Of a stretch of DNA of 64,000 nucleotides, positions 1-10,080 are shown piece after piece. The DNA lies in assembly GCA_963377175.1 (NCBI GenBank), contig CAUJNA010001236.1, positions 879,196 to 943,195 on the forward strand, in the 5' to 3' direction. Source of the stretch: Effrenium voratum (lineage: Eukaryota > Sar > Dinophyceae > Suessiales > Symbiodiniaceae). Numbering within the stretch: position 1 is the first letter of the stretch; each line of letters opens with the position of its first letter. The notes under the pieces were generated by a model. It was given only the letters and a program-made list of their open reading frames with translations. It did no database searches and was not told where the DNA came from. Made by a program: the position numbers and the translations under genes.

Positions 1-167
1 AGCCACGGCAACCAAAAACCGGGGAAGCATCCGGGCGTACTGAAAACCTAGCTGAACATGCATGCATTTTGGCAGGGGAATTGCATGCCTGGTTTGTTGT
101 GTTGGTTTGGTTTGTCGGACACATCACTTGACTATGTGATGCCATCATTTGTCATGTTTGCGCGCAG

Positions 168-275
168 GTCTTTGAGTCGTTGGGCTGCGCAGTGCCCGGG
201 GAGCCGAAAGACATCCAAGACAAGCTGTCGTTGCTGACCAAAGGCCGGCACTTCTCGGCCGGTCGCAAGAAATGA
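168..275 (+). CDS. Terminal exon (35 codons plus stop) of an upstream gene
   Basis: An open frame runs from the acceptor AG at 166-167 to TGA at 273-275 and ends with GRHFSAGRKK. The acceptor CAG|G follows a T-rich stretch (cat-ttg-tcatgtttg), the AG|G context usual for dinoflagellate introns. The peptide is polar with a basic C terminus and shows no recognisable domain. The rest of the gene lies left of the window, so its function cannot be told. The reading is supported by amino-acid composition and by the acceptor, not by homology. Confidence 0.45.
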   Translation, partial: VFESLGCAVPGEPKDIQDKLSLLTKGRHFSAGRKK

Positions 276-358
276 CACGATGCTGGACCATGGTAGGTCG
301 TATCGAACGATTTTCAAGAGCCTTTTAGCAGGATTGCCTCGAGGTGATTTTGCGTTTG

Positions 359-375
359 CGGGATTTTTCAATTAG
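359..375 (+). promoter_or_regulatory. Possible spliced-leader acceptor of the 414 ORF
   Basis: A short T-rich run ends in AG at 374-375, 38 bases before the first ATG of the following ORF, with no other AG-type acceptor needed. Dinoflagellate mRNAs receive a 22-nt spliced leader at such sites. No promoter motif can be recognised, which is normal for these genomes. Inference only. Confidence 0.25.
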
Positions 376-413
376 CCCTTTGAGGAGCTGCTTGATTCAA
401 TCGCACACTGTCC

Positions 414-1490
414 ATGTCTCGCCTCAAAATTCCAGGAATGCACCTCCTGAGCGAGCAAATCCACACCAAGACGGAGGAGCTGAAGCACGTGGAACTGCAG
501 CGTCTCAATGGGTCGGGCGAGAAGTCGCAGACCCCGTCCAGCCCTTTGAACATTTTGCCTCCCACTCCTGAGCGTCCTCGGCAAGAGCCAAAGAGCCCAC
601 CTCGGCAAGAGCCAAAGAGCCCGTTGCTGGAAGTGCACGAGAGGAACCGGCCAAGCAGCCGCAGACCGAGCATCACAAGCGAGCAGACGCCTGAGCAGCA
701 CAAGACCTCTGAGCAGCGGGAGCAGCGGGAGGTGAGAGAGGCGCAACCTCAGGAGCCACCCCAAGACAGAACGGAGGCCTCAGGCCTCTATTCTGACACC
801 TTAGGTCGACTGGCTCAATCACATGCTGAACTCAAGAGCCGGATCCTTTCCCTGGAGTCTGAGAACAAGCGCCTGCAGGATGAGGCCAACTTGCGCAGCC
901 TACAGGAAAAGAACCGGATGCTGCAGATGGAGTCGCTGTTTCGCGATGGCAGCGAGCTGACCTCGACCTTGGCCTTTGCACAGCGGCCGCAGGTACGGCC
1001 CACACGGTCACAGCCAGAGAGACCCTGGCGCAGCACTGCATACCAGAAGCCAGCATGGGTGCCGAACGACACTCCCCGTGAGCCGTCCCAGAAGGAAACG
1101 CCTCGCCGGGAAACGCCGCGAAGAGAAACGCCTCAAGAAGCCTCGCGCCGGGTCGAAACACCCCGAGAAATGCCCCGCCGTGATTCGCCCTCGCGTCGGG
1201 AGGCGCCCCGCCAGGAATCAGTCCCTCGCCGGGAGTCGCCCTCCCGCCGGGAGTCGCCCTCCGGCCGCGAGTCGCTCTCCCGCCGCGAGTCGCTCCCCCG
1301 CCGCGAGTCGCTCTCCCGCCGGGAGGCCCCTCCCCAGGAGGAAGCCACGCTGCCTCGCCCTGCGCCGGCACGTCGCGCTGCTTGCGCCTCTCAGCGCAGC
1401 AGGAGCGCGGCAGAGGAGCACCGAGTGCCAAAGGGACGGAGCACTCCTCCAGCCCCAGCGCCGGTTCCAGCCAGAGCGGCTTGGATTTGA
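414..1490 (+). CDS. Coiled-coil protein with RRESP/RRETP repeats, uncharacterised
   Basis: A single uninterrupted frame of 358 codons starting at the first ATG after a plausible acceptor. Residues 1-140 are polar and rich in Pro, Glu and Gln (PRQEPKSP is repeated twice). Residues about 135-180 have leucine-heptad character (LKSRILSLESENKRLQDEAN) and should form a coiled coil. Residues about 225-310 consist of degenerate repeats of RRE-S/T-P and SRRES-L/P type, reminiscent of phosphorylatable SR-like linkers. The C terminus is basic and Pro/Ala-rich. No enzyme motif is seen. The high GC of the repeat makes long open frames in other frames as well, but the coiled coil and the polar N terminus are protein-like only in this one. 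It may be a cytoskeletal or centrosomal scaffold; function unknown. Confidence 0.55.
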   Translation: MSRLKIPGMHLLSEQIHTKTEELKHVELQRLNGSGEKSQTPSSPLNILPPTPERPRQEPKSPPRQEPKSPLLEVHERNRPSSRRPSITSEQTPEQHKTSEQREQREVREAQPQEPPQDRTEASGLYSDTLGRLAQSHAELKSRILSLESENKRLQDEANLRSLQEKNRMLQMESLFRDGSELTSTLAFAQRPQVRPTRSQPERPWRSTAYQKPAWVPNDTPREPSQKETPRRETPRRETPQEASRRVETPREMPRRDSPSRREAPRQESVPRRESPSRRESPSGRESLSRRESLPRRESLSRREAPPQEEATLPRPAPARRAACASQRSRSAAEEHRVPKGRSTPPAPAPVPARAAWI

Positions 1491-2761
1491 CTGAGGCCGT
1501 TCGTTGTTTTTGTCGATTCTTCTTTTTTTTCTTTCTGGGGTCGGAAGGTTTTGGAGCTAAGACTTCGCTTGTGGATAGAGACGTCAAGTCCTGTGCAAAT
1601 GCCGTGATTCATTGCCGCTGGCGCAACATTCACAAACTGCATAGCCTGTAAAAAAGGGGGAGCTTGGCAGATACGGGCAGGTCACCAGCTGGACAGGTGG
1701 CCAGCCCGTCCCCCCTCTTCCGTCGGTCAAGCCCGAGGCCACTCCGAGAGTTCGAGGAGCTGACAGCGTGCCTGCGGGCAGAGGAACTCCTTCAGCGCCC
1801 TCCAAGGCTGCTAGCCTAACAGGCTCCAGATCTGCCCGGGTGCCTCCGCCGGCCCCTTGGCAGCCGAGGGTCGGCTGCATTTTTGCTTGTGATTGCTCGC
1901 ACATCAGGTTGGTGGTTTTGTTGCCCATCCCATGCTTGTCCTGTAACTGGGTAGGTTCCCTCAGACCCAAAATCCCTCAAGTCGCTTGCGGGCGTTGAAC
2001 AAGTTGGCCCATCCAGTTTAAGAAAAACGGCTTCAAGGTGTACGCCTTGGGCTCTCAGGTTGGGCAGGTCAAGCCATGGAATTCCCAGGCGCGCGACGGC
2101 CATGCCTCGCCCCGCCGCGCCGGTTCAGCCTCCCCGGGCTGCGGGGGGGCCGCACGCGGCGCTTTTACGCCACTCTGAGCGCATAAGTTGTGGGGATGAT
2201 GTGGGTGTGCAGGCCTGCTTGTAGCGGGGGAGCGTCCGGGAAATCCATGATTCCTTGGTGGTTCCCGGCCATCTCCTTAGTGTTTTAGGTTTCGAGGGAT
2301 TAGTGGGGGTTGCTAAAAGCTAGACTTTGGCAGGGGGCTTTTTCAGGATTGCCCAGAGTAGCTCATGTCGAAACCGACTGCCACGGCTTTTGATTCTGGC
2401 TGAGGTCCACCCCGCCTGCTCCGGGCTCCAGGCAGATAAACGGGCCGGGATTTTGCTTCGACGCAATTCTGGTGGCGCAAAACATCAAAGGGTGGCTGAG
2501 CGCTGGCCTGGTTCTCACAGACCGGAGGCATAGCTTGACATGGCTGCGGGGATGTGGTGGGGTGCGCGCGGCACGACCTCACGATGTGTATATTGGTAAA
2601 ACGAACCTTGCTGAAACCTAGCACGCACAGCCTGCGTTGCTGCCCAGGCAAACCAGATGCCAGTGTTTGATAACAGGAGGGCTTTTGCATTCAGTTTCAC
2701 GGCATGTGAAAGACATCCAGTTCCAGGGAATTTAGTAGCAATTTCAGGAAGAACATGCCAG
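1491..2761. other. No supported gene
   Basis: Intergenic or intronic DNA. Short open frames occur on both strands, but none has convincing composition together with splice sites. A weak exon-like stretch lies near 2430-2530 on the plus strand. Confidence 0.4.
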
Positions 2762-3236
2762 AGGTGTGCGAACCTGGCCGTGCTCAGCCAGCACACGCCG
2801 GCCCTTTGCATCGGCAGGCCGAGCTCGCCCCGGAAGTTCAACGAAAAGGAGCTGCCTGCAGACTGGCGCCAGATGGCAGCGAGGACCTACTGCGAGGAGA
2901 GGGATGGGACACGGAAGGCTGTGGATGGCAGCCTAGCACCATCTCATTGAATATGTTTGGGAGTCAGTAGTTAGAGGCATTGTTTCTCCATGCGTCCTGG
3001 TGTGTATGTTCTTGTGCCTTTGTGAGTGTTCATGTTCTTTTCTATTCTCGCTGCAATCCCCAGCACCGTATTCCTTCAGGCGCACACCCGTGGATCAGAG
3101 CTGGCTGTCAGGAGACTGGCCGGCCAATTGTTGATCGAGTCACCTTGCTGGATTACACGGGCACGTCCACCAAGAAGTCCGAGCCGATGTTCTGGGTGAA
3201 CGCGGCTTGGCTGGGAGAGGCGGCCGCAAGCTTCAG
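2762..3236 (+). CDS. Two internal exons of an unidentified gene
   Basis: Exon A is 2762-2917 (52 codons), bounded by CCAG| and a GC-type donor (AAG|GCTGTG). Exon B is 3112-3236, bounded by TCAG| and a GA-type donor (CAG|GATGAG). Both are in phase 0, so they join in frame (..DGTRK|ETGRPIVDRV..). Exon B contains VTLLDYTGTSTKKSEPMFW and LGEAAASF, which read like genuine protein. I do not recognise a family. No start or stop is identifiable; flanking exons were not found with confidence. Confidence 0.35.
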
Positions 3237-5712
3237 GATGAGGTGGTATTTTGGCACTCCAGTCCCCAAAGCAACTGGCGCTTGACCCGCAATGCGCAGT
3301 GCTTTCAGCGGTGTTCGGCATAAGACGGACTTCCCTTGCTTTTCGGCTTGATCTTGCTAGCCTGCCATTGACTTGAAATCGTTGCACACGATTTGAGAAC
3401 AATGCGCTGGATGCAATGTATGGACCGCACCAGGTCTGAAGGGGAGATGCTTCACAACGTCACAACCACATGACAGAAACATGTTGCCATAGGGCAGAAC
3501 CTATGGCTTTATTTTGGGGTGGATGAACATCCGTTTGCCACCTATTTTGATGTTCACCAGGGGTTTCCTGGGTTGTGACCCACAGCCATGTGTGACTTCC
3601 ACAGGGCAGAGCTTAGGTGAGGCTTCGCTGGGCAGACCTTCGCATCACAGAGGCGGGCCGCGTGCCCAAGCGCGGCGAGGCGAGCGGGGAGCGGGGGGTT
3701 GGGACTGGCCCGTGCATCGCTGGTGAGAGTCGGAAGATGCTGCGGGTTGCGCAGGTCTCCAAAAGACGATGCGCTGTTTGAAGAATGCTGGATGTGTCTT
3801 TAAACTTGTTTGACCCAATGAAGACTTGGATGCCTTTGACACCATATCCGTGACAACTGTTTTTGCTTTAATGTGGAATATCCAACCAAAGCAGAGAATA
3901 CTGCATGGTATCCTCCGCTCTGAGGCATTGGTACTCTTCGTGATGCAAGGGCCAAGCATCTGGGCGTAACATTTCTTGTGTCGGAGATGTTGGTCCGGGT
4001 TGTTTGTTGTTTTGTAGATGGGGCAGATTTCTTGATGTGCTATTGAGCAGTGGCCAAAAGCATTGGCCAAGCTGGCGAGCCATTCTTTGACCAGGCTTGA
4101 AGACCTGCATAAGAGCTTAGAAGGGCCAGGGTGGCTTTTGAATTATAGGGATTTGGATGGCGTTCAAAAACCCACCCCCATCAGTGAACGCTCTCTAAGT
4201 TTTACCGTCATGGTCGAACAAGAGCAAAATCGATTTGGGCAATCAATGGCGACGCCCCCTGGTGCAAGAGGCCTCAGATAGGGCAGGCGCGAGAGGCTTG
4301 GCGTGTTTCCGCTTTGCAAAATCGGGACGCGGGTCAAGGGGTTAGGGAAGGGATGCTTGACATTGTCATGGAGTAGGTGTCGTGGCTTGTACACAATTGT
4401 TTACTAGCATGACAGGCCACTTCTCTCTTTCACACGGAGAGAAGTCTTTCAAAAGAGTGTGTGCTTCCGTTGGTTGGGTGTAAGAATGCTCCCTCTGTTG
4501 CTGGCCCTGTCTTTTCAGGACAGGCAAAGAAAGGATTGTTGCGTTTGGTTGGCCATGGCATCATCATGGCCAGGAAAAGTGTAGTTGCTAGTGACTTCAG
4601 CATTTCACGGAGCCAGCTTTGACAGAATGATGCGAGGGAGCATCCCCAATTGTCTCAAAATAAACAGCGGGATTCGATAGCAGATGTTTGAGGGCAAAGC
4701 AGTTTTGCGTAAGTCGTCCACATCCTCCTACCATGTGAACGCCCTGCGTGGACATAAGGACAGATTGGCTCAGACACGTCGCTGCACGTGTTCCATGTCT
4801 GAGGTGCTGGCAACGCGTCCAAGGTAGCAGCTCGGCATGCAGGGTGCTCGGCAGAGAAACGCTGGTACCAGCTGACCGAGGCATGGCGATTTAGTCAACA
4901 CAGGCGCACCCAAAGGTTTGGACTAGACCATTTGGAATTCAGGCCACTGGCACGGTCGTGATATCACGTGACAAATTGTGTTGCTGGATCGGCATGAGGA
5001 ATTCGTCAAATTGAAGCGAACACGAGTTCTGAACGATCAACTTTGCTCGCTCAAGCTCGTGACAATGATTTTGCAAGCAACCTGTGCTGCTCGTGTGGGA
5101 TGTGCCAAGAAGCCGTCCTCACTCATGCCAACAAAAAGGCCGTAGAGACATAACTGCTCCAACAAAGCAGCTCAGCACAATTGGACCTGCTAAGATTCAA
5201 CAACTCAATAGGTGTCCTCAGTTCTTTGGCAGGGCCAGTGATATCATCTGAAGTCCACCAAGTTTGACTAGGTGCCCCAGTAGTGCCCTTTTACTCGATT
5301 TTGGGGGCAGGGTTCCCCTACCAAAATGCGGCATGGCGCTGAGGAGTGGCTCAGCACTGGTCGCCGCATCAAGGGCGGTACACCTGGAGGCTGGCATGTG
5401 GCCTCCATGCGAGTGCTGCGGAATTTGGCCTACCAAGAGCAGTGGCCTGGCAGACTGACTGGCCCGACTGGGGGGCCATCTGGATCTGGGTACGTCGGAA
5501 TTGGGGGGATGGGGACCCTCAGCTTTCAGCTTGGTGGCTCCCAGCCATCCCCTTAGCTCTTTGGCCTTTTGGCGTTTAGTGGGGTTTTATGGGGTTTTCC
5601 ATTTGACCCAATAAAAGTTAAACTTTTAGTAGCAGGCGATCTGAAGACAGCCCAGTCAGTTGGATCCATTTGGAACCGACCGGGGTGAGATCCGGCCACT
5701 GGATCCCAAAGG
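3237..5712. other. No supported gene; dispersed repeat ends only
   Basis: About 2.5 kb with only short, unconvincing frames. It contains one copy of the TGACCCACAGCC motif (3575-3588), also found at 18.37 and 57.06 kb, and the dispersed repeat at 5275-5325. Nothing else is recognisable. Confidence 0.4.
5275..5325 (+). repeat. Dispersed repeat, partner at 57391-57446
   Basis: The stretch CCAGTAGTGCCCTTTTAC, followed by TTTGGGGGCAGGGTTCCCCTA, matches 57391-57446 with a few substitutions. The two copies are 52 kb apart in the same orientation. The origin of the repeat is unknown. Confidence 0.6.
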
Positions 5713-5717
5713 GAGGT

Positions 5718-5869
5718 TGTGAAGTTTCCTCCAGAAACCTTTGTGGATGAACCACCCTTGTGCATAGGGGTGGGCCTCGAGATCAAAACAGCTGCGCCCC
5801 TCATTTCGTTCGCACTTGTCGGTGCGGTGGCATGGTCTGGAAACCTCGTGCGTTCTGGACTTCTTGAAG
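5718..5869 (+). repeat. 5' LTR (152 bp)
   Basis: Begins TGTGAAGTTTCC and ends GACTTCTTGAAG. It is base-for-base identical to the 3' LTR by reading. The TG start is canonical; the usual CA end is absent. It contains a short inverted repeat (CCACCC..GGGGTGGG) that could fold in the R region. Confidence 0.93.
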
Positions 5870-5883
5870 TTGGTAGCGGAGCC
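5870..5883 (+). other. Primer binding site (tRNA-iMet type)
   Basis: TTGGTAGCGGAGCC immediately follows the LTR. TGGTAGCG is complementary to the CGCTACCA end of initiator tRNA-Met, the standard primer of copia elements (established knowledge). Confidence 0.8.
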
Positions 5884-5948
5884 CGAGATTCGGGCGATCG
5901 CGAAGATTCTAAAGCCGCTGCAGGCCCTGGAACTCAACCTGAACCAGA

Positions 5949-6899
5949 ATGCCGGAGGCGGAAGGATCAGGTGGTGGAAAAGGTTCATCATCCGAGGTGA
6001 ACACTGGACAGGCCAACAACTACGTGCCAATCTTCAATGGCAAGCAGCGCGATTACCGCGAATTCAGGAAGAGATGTGAAATCTACAAGAGAAAGATGGA
6101 GCTGGCTGGCAGAGGCCGTGAGACTTCATACAACATCATCACGATGCTGCAGGGCAAGGCTTGGGACCTCGTGGAGGACCTGGACATCACGTCCCTAGGT
6201 GAGGCTGATGGCTATGACAAGATGTTCGCTCGCCTGGACAGCGGATTCAAGTACGACCCCATGACGGAGCTGCCAGACGACTTTGAGAACTTCTTTGTCA
6301 AGCTCCAGCGGAGGCCAGAGCAGACCTTGCAGGAGTATTCGGCCGACTTCGCCAGAGCCCATCGGAAGCTGAGGTCATCACACAAAGTGGAGCTGCCGGA
6401 GAAGGTGCTGGCCTGGTGGTTCATCAGAAAGAGTGGCATCACGCGGGAACAACGTCAGATGGTGCTCACAACCATGGGCACCGAGAAGATGACCGTGGAG
6501 GCCGCCCAGGAAGCCATGTTCTTCATCGTCGGCCAGGACTCCAAGTCAGAGAATTCGGGAAGATGGCACCGAGGACCCAGGAAGGAGATCTTCTACGCTG
6601 GTGAAAGCTGGGGTCCGGAAAAACCTGAGGATGAAGACTTCCCGAGCAACTACTTGGATGTGCACTTCCTGAGCGAGGACGAGGGCTGGTTGGACTTCGA
6701 CCAGGACTATTACGACCAACCTGCCGAGGACTACGGTGAGGCGGTGGAGGTCTACGACGTTGACGAGTATGACGATGTGTACTCGGCCTACGTTGATGCG
6801 AAGAACAAGATGAATCAGATGAGAACGGCCAGAGGCTTCTTCCCCGTGGTCGCGATGATTGGCGGCGGCGGTGGCAGCTATGGCAAGAAGGATGGGTAG
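5949..6899 (+). CDS. gag: Gag-like protein of the copia element
   Basis: A 316-codon frame starting at ATG 5949, 80 bases after the LTR. Residues about 25-200 carry the retrotransposon Gag helical pattern (YREFRKRCEIY, LQGKAWDLVEDL, LPDDFENFFVKLQRRPEQTL, LAWWFIRKSGITREQRQMVL). The C-terminal third is acidic and Tyr-rich. The frame stops at TAG 6897, where the expected basic Gly/Lys linker (GSGKKFKGRPKGPGPGGG) continues in another frame (about 6885-7005). Either a programmed shift or a mutation separates Gag from the zinc knuckle. It would form the virus-like particle that packages element RNA. Confidence 0.8.
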   Translation: MPEAEGSGGGKGSSSEVNTGQANNYVPIFNGKQRDYREFRKRCEIYKRKMELAGRGRETSYNIITMLQGKAWDLVEDLDITSLGEADGYDKMFARLDSGFKYDPMTELPDDFENFFVKLQRRPEQTLQEYSADFARAHRKLRSSHKVELPEKVLAWWFIRKSGITREQRQMVLTTMGTEKMTVEAAQEAMFFIVGQDSKSENSGRWHRGPRKEIFYAGESWGPEKPEDEDFPSNYLDVHFLSEDEGWLDFDQDYYDQPAEDYGEAVEVYDVDEYDDVYSAYVDAKNKMNQMRTARGFFPVVAMIGGGGGSYGKKDG

Positions 6900-8557
6900 T
6901 GGAAAGAAGTTCAAGGGCAGACCCAAAGGACCAGGACCAGGAGGAGGAAAGGGCAAGCAGATGCCGAAGCCAGGACCGAGCTCACCTTCTGGAAAGGGGA
7001 CGGGCTGCTCTTGGGAAACAACTATGCCTTCGATGTGGCCAACCTGGACACTGGGCACGGAACTGTCCTCAGAGTGGCAACGGAGAGAAGCGGAAGCGGC
7101 TCGATGACGATGCCGAGGACATCAACATGGTCGAGAACGTGGATGCTCAGGTATACAGCTTGGATGATGGAGATTTTGAAGGCGAAGACAGCGCGGTGCA
7201 AGATGGCGGTGCAGGTGCTCTCCTCGGATCAAGGCACCAGGTGAAGAAGTACATCAAGTACCTGGTGGAGAAGGGTGTTGACATGGCGGAGGTGGAGGTG
7301 TATCCATGCACCAAAGGCTTTCGCTGTGGCAATAGCCAGTTGGAGGAGACCAAGACCTGCGTGGTGGTGCCGACCTACATGGGTGGGAAGAAACGCAAGA
7401 TGCTGGTCTACGTCATTGGTGGAACAGCCCCCATCCTGGTTGGACGCCCCGTGCTAGAGAAGATGGGCATCGCGGTGGACTACGGCAAGAACATGATGAG
7501 ATGGCCGGATCGTGAATGGCATGCGATAAAAGTGGGACCGAAAGGTGAACACTCGCTGCATCTTGCAGAGGACATCAAGGAACTGAAGGACGCGGAAGTG
7601 GCGGAATACCTCATCCCCGAAGGCGCCGAAGGTCATGTGGACTTCAAGAGCAACCTTGGAGTGCAGGCGCTACTGGTGGTTGAGGAGGACAACCTGGAAG
7701 AGTCTTACGCGGTTGAGTCTGGGACCGTTCCAATGGACATGGACGACGTCGTGGATGAAGGAGTGTCCGAGGAGCCGAGCCAACAGAATGCTGTTGGGCT
7801 TGATGCCGGTGGCTTGGAGTCATCGAAGACCCCCGTGACCGAGAAGGCAACGAACGCGGAATCCAAGAAGGTGAAGTTCGTTGGGGTATGCATGGACGAG
7901 AATTCATTATTGAAGACGAGGAAGCTAACTACGCCTATGCTTCGGAAGATGATCAGAGAAGCCGAGGAGGTTGTGTCCAGCAGGAACAAGATATTGCGGA
8001 TGGCAAGGACATGCGAGAAAGGCAAGCCAATCCGTAGGATCTGGGAGCTCTTCGTTGGCGAAGGCCGCACCAGCAAGTTCCTCGACAAGATGAACGGTGT
8101 GGAATCGAGAGTTTTCTCGATTCAGAATGGTTGGAACTTCGAGGACAAGGGCTGCCAGAAGAAGTTCATGGAGCTGGTGAAGCGGGAAGAACCAGATGAG
8201 ATCCTGATGGCACCGATGTGTCGATTGTGGTCGCCCATGCAAGAGCTATATGCCTGCCGTGGTGAATGGGAGAACCAGCAGTTGGTCAAGAATCGCACCG
8301 AGAACCATGACAATGTGCTGATGTTTGTGAGAGAGGTCTACCTGGAGCAGTACCAGAATGCCCGAGAAGCAACGTTGGAACATCCCTGGTTGAGCAGAGC
8401 ATGGAAGACGAAAGCGTGGCGTGACCTGCCAGGACACATGGCCTACGTGGACCAATGCATGTATGGTCTAAAGACGCCAGATGAGTGGGGTGTGATGGTT
8501 CCCTCCAAAGCCGACCTGTTTTTGGACAACCAAGAAGTCTTTGGCAGACGGACCTGA
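6899..8557 (+). pseudogene. pol: Pol segment: zinc knuckle, retropepsin and methyltransferase-like domain
   Basis: The zinc knuckle CX2CX4HX4C lies at 7025-7066 (CLRCGQPGHWARNC). A retropepsin follows: the expected D-S/T-G-A is DGGAG at about 7202-7216, and the flap/hydrophobic part is MLVYVIGGTAPILVGRP (7403-7453). Residues 380-545 form a separate domain with ELFVGEGRTSKFL (8045-8083), APMCRLWSPMQ (8210-8242) and LEHPWLSRAW (8375-8404). Their order and character match motifs I, IV and VI of Rossmann-fold C5 methyltransferases, although the exact catalytic PPCQ is not kept. The frame enters from the basic linker by a shift near 7005 and breaks near 8540, where the downstream part continues in another frame. 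The product would be cleaved from a Gag-Pol precursor. Confidence 0.7.
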
Positions 8558-8892
8558 TGGCTGTTGCCCCGGTGGTAGATGACGTGATGGCTGGAGAGGA
8601 TGCTGAAGAGCTCAAGGACGAGAAAGATGTGATCAAAGCCGATGATGAGCAGGCAGATGCTCAGAAGAGAGAGGATGAGTCGATCAAGAAGAATCGACAG
8701 CTGCGAGCAGAAGTTGGACCGCAAGCCTTCAACTACGTGAAGCGGCTACACAAGAACCTTGGTCATCCTGCCCCCGATGTGCTTTGTCAAATGCTCAACA
8801 AGGTGCAGGCGACCGACACGGTGCTGAAGGCGGCGAAGAACTACCTCTGTCCAAGCTGTGTGGCTCGGACCAAGCCTGAGTTTTGCAACTAA
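8485..8892 (+). pseudogene. pol: Pol segment: integrase N-terminal HHCC region
   Basis: This frame takes over from the preceding one near 8540. After an acidic linker (about 8570-8700) it contains VKRLHKNLGHPAPDVLCQML (8737-8796) and YLCPSCVARTKPE (8842-8880). H-x3-H and C-x2-C make up the zinc-binding HHCC motif of copia integrases. It stops at TAA 8890, where foreign-looking sequence interrupts integrase. Confidence 0.7.
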
Positions 8893-9711
8893 GGAGGAGC
8901 TTCAGACAAAGCCATGCGGCCCAGCAAACACCCGCGAGACATAAAATTTTAGTATAGAAGTCTGTCCGAGGGTTAGCAGTTGTGACTCGACAAGCACGCG
9001 CAAGCGCTAACAATTAGTCTTTAGAGTTCTAACGGAGAGGCCCAGAATGAGCAGATAAATAAAAACACAAACAAAATCAGCACAAAAAACAACTGGAAAA
9101 GGAGAAAAAAGAAACGTAAGGGGGAAGAAAAAAAAACAGCTTGGAAGTCAGACTCAAAAAAACAAATTATGACTCGGAAAAAAGAAAAGGAAAAAAGAAG
9201 AAAACAAAAAGAAGAAGAACAACGAGAAAACCACAACACAAAAAACAAGGGGACAAAGGGGGGGAGGGGGGGAGAGGAAGGGGGGAAGGGGGAGAAGGAA
9301 AGGAAAGACAAAAATGAAAAACACCCATGAACAAAAACAAAACACATACAAGTCAAAACAAAATAGTCGGAAAAATAAAAAGAAAACAAAAGAAAAACAC
9401 AAAGCCAAATCAGAAGAATATACGTGGACAGGGGGGAGGCGGAGGGGGGAACACTGGTGCTGAATAAGGCCTGGATCATTATTGCATGATTAGGGCCAAA
9501 CAAGGGCTTCCAGCAAAACCCTTTTTTTTAAGCTGTTACTAGCGCCATACTTAGGCTATCAGTTTGCTCATGTAATGGGTGTGGGTAAAAAATCAACCAC
9601 CAGGAAGCCGCATTCACGGTGAAAGGGGAGCAAAAGGACCCCGCTCATTTGCCCTCACTGGCGAGGTCAGCAAACGGACCCCGCTCACTTGCCCTCACCC
9701 CCCCCCCTCCG
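8893..9711. other. A/purine-rich insertion inside the integrase gene
   Basis: About 820 bases separate the HHCC zinc finger from the integrase core, which are normally contiguous. The stretch 9040-9440 is extremely A- and AG-rich on the plus strand; open frames on the minus strand (Phe/Ser-rich) are a by-product of this. Near its right end a ~27-base unit (GGACCCCGCTCA-T/C-TTGCCCTCAC) occurs twice, at 9636-9662 and 9675-9701, ending in a C run. No clear terminal repeats or target duplication were found. Confidence 0.5.
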
Positions 9712-10080
9712 TGGTGGACTCAGCGTGGATCAACACCGACACGGGCCGGAAATGTGTGCTGACCATTCTGGATCAAGCAACTAGGTATGTGGCGGTGCAC
9801 ATCTTGAAGGCCGAGCGTGCGGAGGAGCTCATTAAGGGCATCGAGCGGGCTTGGATCAAACAGTTCGGAGTTCCTCGCTTCCTGAGGACTGATGAGGCGA
9901 AGGGCTGGGCTAGTCGGATGCTTCGGGACTGGGCCAGCGACAAGAACATTGCCCTGGAGATTGCGCCGGCGGAGGCACACAATTGGCTCGGTGCAGTGGA
10001 GAGAAAGCACCAGGTCATTCGGAGAGCACTGGAGCTCTTCATGGAGGACGCCAACCAAGACGGAGAAAGGGCTGCTACAA
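9712..10080 (+). pseudogene. pol: Pol segment: integrase catalytic core
   Basis: The frame reads VVDSAWINTDTGRKCVLTIL, then LDQATRYVAVHILKAE, FLRTDEAKGWAS and GAVERKHQVIRRALELF. The DDE triad can be placed at VVD (first Asp), RTD (second Asp) and VERKH (Glu). A frameshift near 10050-10080 moves the continuation (ALIYVPGQVNAM) to another frame. The enzyme would insert element cDNA and make the 5-bp duplication. Confidence 0.75.

Noticed and set aside
832..1587. Arg/Gly-rich minus-strand frame opposite the coiled-coil ORF
   Set aside because: Shadow of the GC-rich RRESP repeat; the plus-strand frame has the coherent coiled coil.
9021..9503. Phe/Ser-rich membrane-like frame on the minus strand
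   Set aside because: It results from the A/AG-rich plus strand; no start context, exon signal or domain.
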